In this document: positions 11,101-24,169 of the stretch, piece after piece
Layout of the letters: the number at the start of each line of letters is the position of its first letter
Position numbering within the stretch: position 1 is the first letter of the stretch
Assembly (NCBI GenBank): GCA_003344405.1
Contig: NOWV01000129.1
Coordinates: 62,001-126,000, forward strand
Origin: Trichoplax sp. H2
Taxonomy: Eukaryota; Placozoa; Uniplacotomia; Trichoplacea
Reading direction: 5' to 3'
Length of the DNA: 64,000 nucleotides
Notes under the pieces: model-generated
Databases searched by the model: none
The model's input: the letters and a program-made list of their open reading frames with translations, nothing else
Told to the model about the DNA's origin: nothing
Made by a program: the position numbers and the translations under genes

Positions 11101-14100
11101 AAGGCTGAGTTGATAATTCAAAAGATTTTGTTATAAATAAAGTTATTAGTGATTAATTATGAATTGTAGTGATTTGATAAATTTCTATTAGTTTGATGTA
11201 TTCTGATAAATAAAGTTAAGTGATGATCCAAAAGACCCTGATATAAATAAGCTGTCAACGATTGAATATATAAATATACCAAATATTAATGTAATGATCT
11301 AAGCTAACTGTAGTAGCACAGTAATATCAGGAGACTATTACACGGCCATTACAATTAAGTATTAACGTTTTAATTCGATGAATATATCCCAATAGACACT
11401 ATGACCTGTTGACCCAGAAGATATTGGTAATCTATTTATAACATCAAAATTTTATGTCCGCATCTTACCTGGGAAATGTTTTGGTGGGTATTTTGCATTT
11501 GACTGGTTTTCTTATTATACATATGATTCGTCATCCTACTTTCATTCTGGTAAAGGTTGGATATTTTTCATGAACAATAGTTACGGGCATTAGGTTAATA
11601 GTGAGAATTAGCATTTATTTAATTATGAATACAGTTAACTATATACTATCAACATACTGTTCCTATTCCTTCATTTATTAGACGGCTTTCAAGTAGATCC
11701 ATAACTTCTTGGCGTGATTTCTTTAAAAATGTAGCTGAATGGCTGTATTGGGCTAATTAAATCAATGGTAAATAGCTTATAAATAGTTTTAAGTACTATG
11801 AAACGGAAATGATCTTAGATAAATGGCTCGTATACTATCACTAACATTTTATTTCCGGTATATGTGAAAATGGAGTATAAGTTTGATTGGTCTTTTACCA
11901 TAAATAAAAGGCAAATTACGGAATATTAATATACTTTTTTAGAAAAAAATCTTTTTAGCCTGGAGGAACCGGACCTACTATTGCTATATTATAAATATTT
12001 TAATCAAGGTATAGATAGAAATAGGAAATAAATGATTCCATACCATAGCTAATGTTGATTCTCCTGCAGTAGTTCCACTAAAATATGAATACAAAAGAAA
12101 CAAAATTTACGGGATTAAATTATAATACGTGTAGGGGATTGTTTGTAATGTTAACATCACTTTCTTACTCTAAATCATCTGTTGTTTGCATTCCAGATTC
12201 ATCCAGCTGCTTTCGAGTATTACTTTCTCTAAAATGACGATATATACCAAGAATGAATAAGTTAGCTAGCCGTATAATATTAGAAAAGCTTGATCATGAT
12301 CATATCTAAAGTATTGGATTAGTAATTGTTAATCTTATGCTGGACAAACTCTAGTCATAGTATTTACTTAGATGGAATCGTAATGTTATATCATGTTATG
12401 TTAACGATGTTATTTTTTGGATGATATAGCATATACACTAATATCTTCGACGGTGAATAAATTAAAAATAATAAAAATGAACAAAAATTAATAAAGAAAA
12501 TTAAAATTAAAATTACAAATAAAACATAAAATATAAACTATAATAAAATTAAAAAAATTTGATTATCTATGTACGATTGTGATCACATCTGAAGTATTAG
12601 ATAAATAATTATCGATCATCTTTGTGCTGAAGAAACTATAGTATACAGTATACTTAAATTGATTCGTAATAATCCTATATCATGTCATGTAAACAATCCT
12701 ATTTTTGATGATATTGTAAATATTAACAACTTAGGCGGCTAATAAAATAGAGATTGTCTATTTTTGTGGCTATTATAACATACTCTTATTTTAAACTACT
12801 TTGATCTTAGTCACGATCGAGGTTTACATGTTTATGTGGTCATTATGGCATACATGTTAATTTTACTTTCAAATGTGATCAAGATGAGTAATATGTTTAT
12901 ACAGTAGTATGAGCATAGCTATTTCTGTCTTGATAGAGTTTTAATTTTATTATAGCATATTTGATTCAAGTGTCTTTTACTTATTTGTTTGATTAACATA
13001 TTTTTGTCCTTACATATGCAAGGTACTTAATTTCTTGCTTTCTTTGGAGGTATTGGACGATTCTGACATTTCTATCAATATCAAAGATATCAATTAGCTC
13101 ATAGCTATAAATAATTACACTTAAATAGTTCATTTTTTATGTCTTATAGCAATGATGAATTGGAATGCTTTACATGGTAAATATATATTAGATATGAACT
13201 CTTCACGCGATAGTAGCAAAGATGGAATGATGTTACAACTAGCTAATTCTAGACAGCAACCATTGATGCCGTACGTATAGTTTAAATATTGATTGAGGAG
13301 CAGGATAGGGTATCTATAGCTATTCTTTCTAATTTAAGATGTGATATATCGATATTTAAGCTTGCTGGATTGCTTGAAGCCTGAAATTTTCATTTTCTCT
13401 CATACGTAAGTAATTACAGCAAAAAATCTACTGTATGTTCATTAACAGGTTGCAGGTTTTAGTTGGGATAATACAAATACTTTTTCACTCTTGCTAATAC
13501 TAATATAAATGAACTTCAAAAAGTTTTAGTCTAAATTAAAGGTTATAGCATTGGCTCTTCTAGTACTAGAAATAATTAATTAATTGATAAATGAAAATTA
13601 TTCTAATAATTTGCTCGCTGATGTAAAGTGGTAACAAATCGTAATAAGATCGATAGTAGGCTTTGCTAAGGTATGAGTTGTTACTTAAGTGGATGAGCTA
13701 GTTAGGAAAACAGAGTAAAGGGAACTATAGGACAATCCTGCACAAATACTTAAGTTTAAAATCTAAATCTCCGATGAATATCATAAGAAAGAATGAATCA
13801 TAGTCTGCAAATCACAATCTAACCAGAATCGGAATTTTCATCATCTTCAGAACTTGAATCTTCGATGTCTTTAAAAGAGTCCAAAAATAAGCCAATCAGG
13901 AATGAATAAACATTTGAATTGATATTATCTAGAGAGCACTTACCTGTTGATTTATCGACGACTACCTTGACTTTGGCACTTTGTATTTTTGATGTAGCCT
14001 GGTTTGCTATTTTTAATAAACGATCATAGTTTTAAATTATTCATAGAGAATGACTATTAATCATAGCTTGTTATTCTACAGCTTTACTAACGCTGATCAT

Positions 14101-17100
14101 TCTTGGTTGGTGGTTGAGTTTCAGCTGGAGATTGCACTGGAGATTGTATAGCTTTCTTGGATTTTAAGGGCTGCTTGCTAAATAATTTTAGAGGAGAAGA
14201 CTGCAATTGAGGATTAAGCTTGGTTTCTGTAATGCTAGGCGTTTCTTGGGCCTCAGCAAAGACGCGTTTTTCGTGTTCCTCTAGGGCTAATTTACTTTTC
14301 TAGATGGAAAGAGTATCAATTATCCATTTTGAGGAATATTGCATTTTATTTAATCGCAACATCGTAGTATCTTGGAATAATCTAAGATGCAGACTGCTAG
14401 TATGTGGTCTTGCTTATATCCTTTGATTGTGTACTGATAGAGCGTCTACTTTTATGAATATTTCTATTTCAAACCTTTTTAGCCATTTCTTTAAATGAAG
14501 CTGCTTCAGCCTATTGATAATAAAGGAAATTTTTAATACAAATTTATCATTGATTTAATTCGCTATTTTACAAGATTATGAAGAGACTCGTATGAACTAG
14601 CGATGATAGGCTAGTATTCTTCTACAACAAACTATTTTATGACAGACCTGTTGGAATTCAATTTGGCTTTCTAGCTCTGCTACTTTCTATATTCATAAAG
14701 CAAGACTGCAAGTTAATATTTCCAGAAGAGTTAAACTAGAATGATCTATGGTTACTTAATTCATAGTTAGTAGATTAATTGCGACCATAATTAGCATAAA
14801 GGAAATAACTTTGTTCGTCAAAGTATTGTAGTCTTTGAGCGTTATTATTGACGATTGTATCGAATGGCTGCTGCTTAATCGCCACAGCTAAGTTAAATGA
14901 TATCATTTAATTGCTATCCTTCTTGAAATTAGTATTTATTAACTACGATTATAATCAAGATTGAAAAGTAGTAGTTAATTCAAGCATAACAATCTAGTAG
15001 GGCAGCTGTTCATGATTACATCTTATAATCGGTAATAACAACTAGATTAAATTGCTGGCATAATCATGATCCTACAGCCACTCTATATGGAACAGCTAGA
15101 TTTAATTGCTAGCGTAATCAAAATCTTTTTGCTACTCAACTTGTAACATCTAGGTTAATATCGAGATAGAGTAATGGATCATGATCTTAAGACCATTTTA
15201 CTCGAAAAAGCTGGGTTAATTGCTAGCTTAATCAAGACCTTATGGCCACTCAACCTGTAACAGCTAGGTTAACTGAAGAGATAATCAATAATTGAAATAG
15301 AGCAATGGATCCATACTAAGCAATGGAATCATGCTGTAGTATTGTCCTAGTTATAGTTAAGGAATCATGAAAGCTATGGTAATCAAAATTTAGGTTCTGT
15401 AGGTTAATCAATGGCATTGTAATCCTATAGTAATATTACCCATGATGATATCGTTTAAAATAAGCCTAATTGTACCAAATAAACGTTGGAGAATCATAAG
15501 TATGGACTATGGCTACAAAGAGATTACTATTATACTTGTAGCGTTTCATTTTGTGTAATTTTGCATATGCTCAATAAGAGAAGGAAATATCATACCTTTA
15601 AAAGTAAATTAATTTTATGCTGATTTTGCTGTTGTTCAGAATTGGATTCTGTAACATTTTCATTTCGAATAGCTTGCAGCGATTCTTCGATCATATTTCG
15701 TGACTGTTTATATCCAGTAGATTTCATTAATGGAGTATCTATGTATTATGGTTGGCTATGATAGAACTATTTTACGGTCTGTTCTTGCTATAGTATAACT
15801 TACTTCCACATTTTGCTTCTCTTTCAATTCTTCCAATTGTTTTTGCCACGAATTTTGTTGATTTTTAAGCATTTCTGTGATTGCTGTTTTGGTAGTTGAT
15901 TGAAGAGTTTCAATCTAGGCGAGGATAAAGATAAGGATTTTATTACCGGTCTAATTCTCAAGTGCGAATTGAATCCATCAAGTTTTCGTTTAGACTCGTT
16001 AATGTTAGCTAAGAGCTTAAGCTACTAATTTCAACTCAGTATAGGTATAAAACTATTTCCAGCTGTTAGGAAGAAATGGATTGATAAGCTATTTAAAATA
16101 CTAACTATGATTCCATACTAAATTGATTTCTTTCGCAGCTAAAGTCGTTATTCTAGTACGTGTGAGAACAGTACATCGTCTAGCAGTTTTTGCGATATGA
16201 AATAGAATTTACACTCTAGCTTAATTTTATACTATCAACGGAAAGAAATGAGCTAATAGCGATATTATTTAAATAGATATTACTTCAGGCAATAAACAGA
16301 TTTCACTTTATTATTAAGTCAAGCTCAGCTATCATGGTAATACAACGCAAAGGGGATATTTACCTCTTTCCTAAATTTAGCAATTTCTTCGCGATACTGT
16401 TCATTCTGCGCGGATACAAATTAATTTTAGCTGGCAGACGCATTATGTAAATGCACTATAATATTATTTTAGATGGTAGAAGTAGCGAGGAAAGGCTATA
16501 TTGAATTAAGTTCATACCTGTTTCTTAATATCTTCAATATCTACATCTGTACTAAATCGACTCTTCCGCTTTTCGGATTTATTCGACTTTCGTAGTTTAA
16601 CATTCTGGTGAGGTTTAGCTTCATCATGGCTTTCATCATCCTGTTGCGGTAAAGGTGGCATAAATGAGTTATGTAACAGTAAAATCGAAATTTTTTCAAC
16701 TTTAAAATTCTCCTAAAAAATCGATCCTTCATTTACATCACTTGGCTAACCTCTAATTCTCCTAACGTATTTTTCCTTCTAGCTTCTGTACAAATACCAA
16801 GAAATGGTATAGCATTATTTATTTATCTCAGAATTATATCTTACAAATCACATACAGAAGGCAGCCAATTACCTATAAGTTGTTCTTGCAGCGCCTAATT
16901 GATATGAAAAACAAAACTTAGAATAAATATTCAAAACGATTAACTTTATATTCTTCTCTTTCCAGTACCTTTTCGCGATTTTTAAGGCGTTCTTCACTTT
17001 CTCGCACTTCGCGCTGCAGCATATCTCGGAAAGTGTTCATCTGTGACTGAGATAAAAATATTAAGATGGATTATTTTAGCTAGATAAATTTATTTTGCAT

Positions 17101-20100
17101 AAAGTCTGGATGATGAATATCTTATAGATTGAAAAAGGATATCCATAGCATCTATTACATATTATAATTTCATACGGGTAAATATTTGATTTTAATTTTT
17201 TAATGTACATTATTTTAGCTGGATAAAATGTAGCTCGCGTAAAGTCTGGACGATGAATATCCTATGGATTCAATAGGATATTCATAACACTTTTTATAAT
17301 AATAATTTTATTCGGGTACCCATAACTGTTTAATTTTAAGCCTGCCTATCGTTACCATGGCTAATTAATAGAATTGCTGTAATCATTTTGTAGATAGATT
17401 ATAATTAATTAAGTTATATAATCGCTATTGCAATTAGAGCTTAATGAGATTATTAATAGTTTTTTACGGTAACCGAAGCATAGATATTAACCATTTTAAG
17501 GTTTATTTTCACATATGTAGGATTTGTTGAATTTGTTTTATTTGACTAGAATAGGCTTGCTATTGCAACTTTTTAGGGATATTTATCTTTAATATGATTA
17601 AAGTTGATGGAGTTGATGATGACGAATGTAGCTGAATTTTACTTTATGTTAGTAATTATTATTAATCACGTTTAAGGACGCCTATCTATTGCGTATTTGA
17701 GGTTGATAGGATTAGTAATTCCCTAGATGGTTAAAATCCTATCAAATTACTATTTCTACCTATTTGAAATTTTGATATACTATAGTACATGCCTGAGCTT
17801 AGTTAGAACATACTTTTAATTAGTATTTACGATAATTAAGGAGGATATTAGACTTTTACGTAGCCGAGATTAGAGAAATTAATTTTTACGTCGGTGGTTG
17901 GTTATAGCACTGGGCTAAGTCCACAGATGGCTACATTTTTTGTAATCAAGATTATCGAGATTACTTTAACAACGTTGGATTATACTCTAAATGATTGCGG
18001 TATTCTTTATATTTATTGGTCTGCTTCGAGATTATTGGTATCGATTAAATTTAGAGGTAGGCTATAAATGAGATACTGAAATAGGCGGGCAAATGGAGAG
18101 AAAGGAATATAGCATAGAAATAGAGATCAATCTTGACACGAATAAGCTTACCTCATTATTACTCTCTTCTTCCAATCGCCATTGCTGATATTTGCTTTTT
18201 AATTCATTCTCATAATTTTTCATTTGAATGGATAATTCCTAAAATTTTCCCAGTTTTAAAATGGCAACGAATTAATTTAAGATCATGTTAAGGACGAGCT
18301 ATTAATTTAAAAGCTAGGAAGAATCTATACTGCAATAAGAGAAACTATCCAATGCTGCCTGAAAGGATTACTATGTTAGCTGATCTACTAATTCGCTGAG
18401 CACAAGTAAGATAGGTAAATATTGAGCTAAATAAGTACGTATGCCGTAAGTAAAGATTTTTTACGCTGTAGCATGAATCTTTTACATGCGAAGATCTGAT
18501 AGCAAGTCTGTGTAAAATTTGGATGCAAGCTATAGTATATTGAGCGATAACTTAAAAGTATTCGAAGCATGGCTGCAGAGACTGGAAAGATTGAAGAGGC
18601 TGATTATAACCACAAGTCATCAATCAATTCTAATTAACAACTTTAAAATAGGGGAAATGTCCCAACATGGTCCTAATCGATGGTAGTGATAATATAGTAA
18701 TAGAATATATAATAACCTCTGATAGTTTATGATCTCTTTCTGATCTTTCCTTAGCTAGCTCTTGCGTTGTTGTATGCAATTTCTCTTGCATTTCTGCTAA
18801 TTGTGCTTGCATGTTATTCCACGAATTTTTAACGTTATTAGTCATCGTATCGCCATTGCCAATATTATTGAGCTTGCTATTCAATGAAAAGAATAGTAGA
18901 AAAGCTATAAAAATGTCTGGAAATAAGCCAGTCAGCAATATTTTACCTTTGCATGGTCGTTTCTTCAGCTGTGCCATCGTGATGTCTTCGTGCAATGTGA
19001 CGCTGCAAGTAGACTCCATTAACAAATACTTTTTGGCAATGGACACACTAGAAAACAACGATACAAGAGCATTTCATCTTCAATAAATAGGCAATTTATT
19101 TCATATTTTATACCCATAACTAACGAGTAGTAGGTAAATTTAGTATCTATAAATACGATACAACCGATGAATTGATAAACAGGGTGGAATGCAGCCTAGT
19201 TTAAAAATTTTTACCTTATAATTCCCGCTAGCTCCTAAATTAACCATATTCTGATACATTTTAAGCATTTTCTTCATTTTTCGTGTATCTTGTTTACGCT
19301 TATCTAGTTCTTCCGTTATTTCTTTTTCTTTAGTAGTTAAATTTTCCGTAGTCTATGAAGAAGCAAAAGTATAAAAATATCTTATTTTCTATTAACAAAT
19401 TTGATTGAGTTTTTGTAGGTCTTTGCAGTCCTGTATGTTGAAGCACGTAGAAAATTGCTTAGCAATCCATTTCTCATGATGGTAAATACACAATACACTT
19501 AAAACCTTTTATTTTCTTTCTAAATTTATTTACGATACTGTTTGCTACTGGATATAAAAGATTGCTTAATAGTGGATTTCTTGTTATAAAGAAAGTACAG
19601 AAGTCTCGAATGGAATTTAATAATTCAGAAATTACTCGCAATATACTAGGCTGCCACATGTAAGAATTTTCTATACCGAATTTGCCATCATGATAATTTA
19701 AGATTAAACTTATTTTATTTATTATTTTGTAGTTATCAATACTACTGTATGCTGTTCGTAAAATGACTTTGCGATCTTTTTATCGTGATATTGAAGATAC
19801 GACAATCGCAAATAGAACTCATCTTAATTATTTTGCAGCTGTAAATTTGTAATACCGCTGCAGTTAAAAATATCTATTCGTTATTATGATAAAAGATATA
19901 AGAATTTCAAATTTAACCTGTTTTCGTTAACTATCTTGCAGTTATTGGTAGTTTATTGCAAAGTGTATAACTGTCTAGTAATTACTAATCATGTTGACAT
20001 AATTGATGAAGGCATGGAAATCTAGAATTAATCTCTAACCTCAGTTAAAGAATTGATCTTGTCTTCATATCGCTTTATTTTTTCAGATAGAGCGTTTTGG

Positions 20101-23100
20101 GAATGCTATATGGTAGAATAAAGGCAAAAATTTTATTCATTTACTAGGAAAAATATTAGCTAGAGTTTAATATCATAAACCATTTTAACTTTGGAAAATT
20201 ACTTATTAAAGAGAGTATTCGTGATTACAATAAAATTTGAACTATTAATATAGTTGCCAATAAAAAGATTACAGCAGGATTAAGCTATCGCAGCCTTACC
20301 AGAAGATATTCAATCACAAATTGAGCTAATTTAAAGAGGTCTACAAAGTTTTTTCCAACATGTTCGATTCCCTATCATTGAATATAAACAACACATCACG
20401 GTTAAATGATAACGGTAATTCTCATTTTTATGAAATAGCTTAAGCAAATAAATACATTTTTATGGAGAAGAATTCCCTTTACACTACTGGGTAATCTCAA
20501 TATAGCTCTGCTAGATGATTCCAGCTATCTATTCTAACTTATGGAATAAGGCATACACTAGGACAGAGGAATGATGATAACTTACCGGCTCTAATTCTAA
20601 ATTACAAAATGTCACGTTGATGATATTTTCCTGAAGTGTAGTAAAGCTAGGATTGTCCAAGTTGACTGCAGCTAAAAGGAAGATAGTGGTGATATGATAT
20701 AATTATAACAATATAAATGGATAATTGCGATTAATCTTCTAGCTAAAGATCAATAAAAAGGTATGAATATGATGTTTGCAACAAGAAATAATTTAGCTAT
20801 AAAGAAAGTCTATGATGCATCTATAGAGTTTGCTGCTAAAGACATTGGAAAAGTTGTGGAATTTATAGCATTAATCGTTTGTTTAATGAGAAAAACTGGT
20901 TAAAAGTCTAGTATTTACTCATGAAGGGCTGCAGCTGTTTAAGATCGTGCTCTTTTTACTTAATAAATATCAAAGAAAATTGTTTACACCTAAAGCTTAA
21001 AATGTTTGGTCCATGAGGAAGACTTAAATATATCTTGGAGCTTACTTGATGCTCGCAAAAAACTGCAGTCATTAAAAATTACGTTTGTCGAAGTCAATTA
21101 ATCTTGTTTTGCAGAGGTTTGAAGAAAGTAGCGAGTTAGATGTAGATACTACTACAAAATAACTCTATACTCTGGTAATGGTGTTGGATCATTATCAAGG
21201 ACGGTAAGGAAAGGCGAGAGTATTCAGATCTACTTCTCCAACGAGGGGAGTTAGATATCTAGCTTTTTAAGGTAGTTATAAACTCTTATACGGGTGATGA
21301 TAATGAATTACTCTTAATAATGGCAACGATAGGAATTAGAGTTGCTTGTCTTCTTCCAAGAATTATAATAGTAAAGTATCTTCCCATATAATGCATAAAC
21401 GAGAAGTTAGTTCTAACTAATGGGAGATTTTGCAATATGCTCTTGCCATGATGACGAATTATTATCCAACCTCCAGAAATGCAAGGAAAGTATCGAATGA
21501 ACTATTCTGGAAATTGGTAGCTGAACATGAGAAGAATTGTTAGTCTTCTCCCTGTTAATAATAAGGTGCTGGATCTATTTATTCAAGTTACTAATTTACT
21601 CTATATGCACATCCTGTTGGAGATATAATGAACTCTTCTTGAGAAAGGTAACAAAAGGAGAGAAATCAATACTTTATAGGAATAAGGAGTTAGATCTAGC
21701 AATAGTTAAGCATTTCTATGTACTGTATTCTTATGTAATGATAATGGCGAATTGCTCTTGAGAATGACAAGAAAAAAGGAAACTACTGCAAAAAAATCCT
21801 GTTGGTCCTCCGATCTTCATGCAGCCCATCTTCACATCGATCTTACAAGATTGTTGACGGATATATACAGGACATAAGATGGAACAGAAATAGTAGACAT
21901 ACCGATTCTCATCCAGTCCACTCTTTCCCATCTCTTCTTGAAAGGAAATTGAGAGCCTACAGCAGTAAATAGTTAAGATATAAGGTATTAGAATTTTGAG
22001 TTTAATTCACACCCATTTCAATTTACTCGTATACTCTGAAAGTTGCAAAGCAGTCCTTCATGCCAACTTAGATTGATAGTATAAATTGCACTTATATGTA
22101 CAGCTCTAAGTATGATTTGCTCAATATTGATTTGATCTGTTGTTAGTGAAGTAATCACGTTAAAGTATGGATATTTAGAATGTTTAGGTATGTAAGTTTT
22201 GATGTTAAACTGCTGAAAGTTATCCAGTGGTCCTTCACATCAACTTATATTGGTAGTATTAATTACGCATATATGTCTAACCCTATGGATAGTTTGCTCA
22301 ATATCGATACGATCTAGTGTTAGTGAAGTAATCGAGTTAAAGCATGGATATTTAGAATAGTTAGGTAGGTAAGCCATAATGTTTTAAACCTACCGCTAAA
22401 TGAAGAATGAGTAGCATGAGTAAGAGTAGTTGCTTGCATATAAAATTTAAGATGATATTCTGCAATCGGATGCCTTCTGTACTATGCATATACCATTTAT
22501 GATAATGAAAATCTGGAGTAAATCATAATTATTTTAGATTGATCACATATCCTTCTGTTACTGTCCTTCCTTAAATTAACCAGAGAGCGATAAATTACTA
22601 GTAGTTCGTCTCTGGTTTAATGAGTGGATTAATAGCATAGCTATTACGGATAAAAATGATTTATAGGATACAGGATTAAAGGTTTGCTACGTCACTTAGC
22701 CAGACTACAGGTTCTAACGTTAAAATATTTTCCTTATAGGATACCGTTAATGTTATTACAACTATAAAGTGAGAAGATGAACCCTTAATGAAAAATTTAG
22801 GGAGTTGATGGTTGCCGTCTTTGATGTCATAAATAATTAATTTATTCAGGAGTATTGAGTTATTCTAGAAGTCTTAACTAAATATCATAAACTAGCTTGA
22901 ACAGGTTGACAAGCTATCAAAGTAAATCACTAACGCACCATTTTAATCCTTTTGCCAATATTACAATAAATAAGTGAGAAAAGGAACGATAAACGATATA
23001 TTTATAGAGTTTTCAACAACTATCTTCTATTAGCTAGACAATTTATTTAATTAGTTCTATGGCTAGATTAACGGCTATTTTTAGAAATGGTATCTTTCCA

Positions 23101-24169
23101 TGTTTAAAGTAGAAAAATTAAGTTGATGGTCGTTATTTACTGTGCTGTTGAAGGAGACATTAGTGCTATGCAGTCTAAACCTTTTCACCTCGGGTATACC
23201 GTTAATTTTATGGCTACTTTAGAATGGAAGCCAATTTTGAATTGATTTTGATTTTTCAAGAGCAGCGTAAACAAATTATAAACTGGATAGTAAAGAGACA
23301 TCCGTATTGCACGGACAAAATTATTTCGCTTTGGGTATGCCGTTAATGCTATAAATTACGTTGGAATAGTTGGAAATCGTGAGCCGATTTAGATTTTTCA
23401 AGAGCAGCATGAACAAATTCTAACCTGGACATAAAAGAGGGCTTCAATATTGAAAGTCTAAGTCCTCTTTTCGTCCTAAGTAGAATATCATAACCGCTAT
23501 AAAATGAAAAGAAACATTGAACGAATGTTCGACTTTTCGGAAACAGTATAAGTAAATTTTAAATTATACTTGGTTATAATCTAGGAGATCTGGATATCTA
23601 CTTGGATTGATGTTTTTTTTAGCGACAATCCCTTGATATTTCAGTATGATCGGCTGTTAGTCTTTAAAAATGATCTAATTCGATCACATTTTCTTAGTCT
23701 ACTGATAATTAATCAGGCCAAAATAAACTAATTTAGACTAAGCAGTCGATATTGACAAAGCTTGAATGTTTAATATGTCATCATAAAGAATATGTGGTTA
23801 TTTGATTGGAGTTTGGTTATTTTTGCTCATTAATTCCAATCCTTGCATGTTTCAATAACATGAACGATTGATCATAGGCTAGACGATTTGTAATTTTATA
23901 GGTAAATGATGATTGCTTACACTATGCAATCAATAGGATATCGCAAAATAAGCCAACGATCACTAATTGAGAACTTTAATAAGAATCAAAAGAAATATTT
24001 GAAACTTTAGCTAATTCGATAGGATGATACTGTACAAGGTTATTTCTTACGCTTTCTACTACTTTTTTGAATCAGGTGCAATTTTACGATGTAAAATTTT
24101 CAAGTAATCAATCGTTCTCTTACCTGGTCTTACTTGTTGGCTACCGACTAGTCGACTTGCAGGAAACAT
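8161..24169 (-). CDS. DZIP1: DZIP1 (Iguana) zinc-finger coiled-coil protein
   Basis: DZIP1 acts at the centriole/basal body in ciliogenesis and modulates Hedgehog signalling. Start exon 24169-24124 (MFPASRLVG), then 21956-21903 (FPFKKRWERVDWMRI), 20671-20586 (VNLDNPSFTTLQENI, VTFCNLE), 20340-20300 (LFKLAQFVIEYLL), 20105-20040 and 19352-19215: the conserved DZIP1 N-terminal domain in order. A single C2H2 finger lies in 19047-18947 (C151, C154, H167, H172; YLQRHIARRH). Coiled-coil exons follow: 18876-18717, 18238-18152, 17040-16969, 16894-16873, 16785-16751, 16640-16518, 16405-16364, 15914-15804, 15703-15596, 14686-14648, 14510-14475. The tail is acidic and Ser-rich and includes poly-Asp (about 9560-9600), RPPGGVSIF and DFSDISSLDSD; final exon 8270-8161. 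Phases close except for one unlocated exon in 10.55-11.47 kb. Length is about 965 residues or more (human DZIP1 867 from memory). An inferred 19-nt microexon stands where vertebrates have a CPxC segment. Confidence 0.93.
8291..8668. repeat. Direct repeat, two ~130-bp copies in a DZIP1 intron
   Basis: Copies at 8291-8420 and 8540-8668 (offset 249) share long identical runs such as gcaattattcatagctctat and agaaagaacttagatggaac. They lie in the last DZIP1 intron, between exons 8851-8811 and 8270-8161. This looks like a local duplication. Confidence 0.85.
9560..9605 (-). repeat. Coding GAT/GAC trinucleotide tract (poly-Asp)
   Basis: Within the DZIP1 exon 9723-9369 a run of Asp codons, mixed GAT and GAC, encodes about a dozen consecutive aspartates after INFDSSSED. 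Mixed codon use suggests an older, selected acidic tract rather than a recent slippage expansion. Confidence 0.85.
10884..11330. repeat. Four diverged ~111-bp tandem units
   Basis: Units start near 10884, 10996, 11106 and 11219, each opening with a variant of gagttgatgatctaaaaga. Spacing is 110-113 bp. They lie in DZIP1 intronic sequence between exons 11502-11469 and 10551-10475. Confidence 0.7.
15038..15280. repeat. Five diverged ~54-bp tandem units in a DZIP1 intron
   Basis: Units begin near 15038, 15091, 15146, 15207 and 15260 with variants of acagctagattaattgctag, often followed by taatcatgatc. The intron lies between exons 15703-15596 and 14686-14648. Confidence 0.7.
17072..17345. repeat. 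Two ~137-bp tandem copies in a DZIP1 intron
   Basis: Copies start at 17072 and 17211 (tattttagctagataaa, then aaagtctggatgatgaatat). They are clearly similar along their length, in the intron between exons 18238-18152 and 17040-16969. Confidence 0.8.
20539..20557 (-). other. Candidate 19-nt microexon of DZIP1
   Basis: The 19 bases between an acceptor (GTCCTAG) and a donor (GTTAGA) encode CMPYSI plus one base. The exon before it ends in phase 0 and the exon after needs phase 1, so an insert of 3n+1 bases is required, and 19 fits. It sits where vertebrate DZIP1 has a Cys-Pro-rich segment. Inferred from phase and position only. Confidence 0.5.
22036..22383. repeat. Two ~177-bp tandem copies in DZIP1 intron 1
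   Basis: Copies begin at 22036 and 22213 (ctgaaagtt...) and share blocks such as tttgctcaatat, gttagtgaagtaatc and atggatatttagaat. Divergence is moderate. The first DZIP1 intron runs from 24123 to 21957. Confidence 0.85.
22640..23480. repeat. Diverged ~140-bp repeats in DZIP1 intron 1
   Basis: The block ...gggtataccgttaat... near 23190 recurs near 23330, followed in both by tttttcaagagcagc and gaacaaatt. Older relatives with ataccgttaatgttat appear near 22740. The unit boundaries are approximate. Confidence 0.6.
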
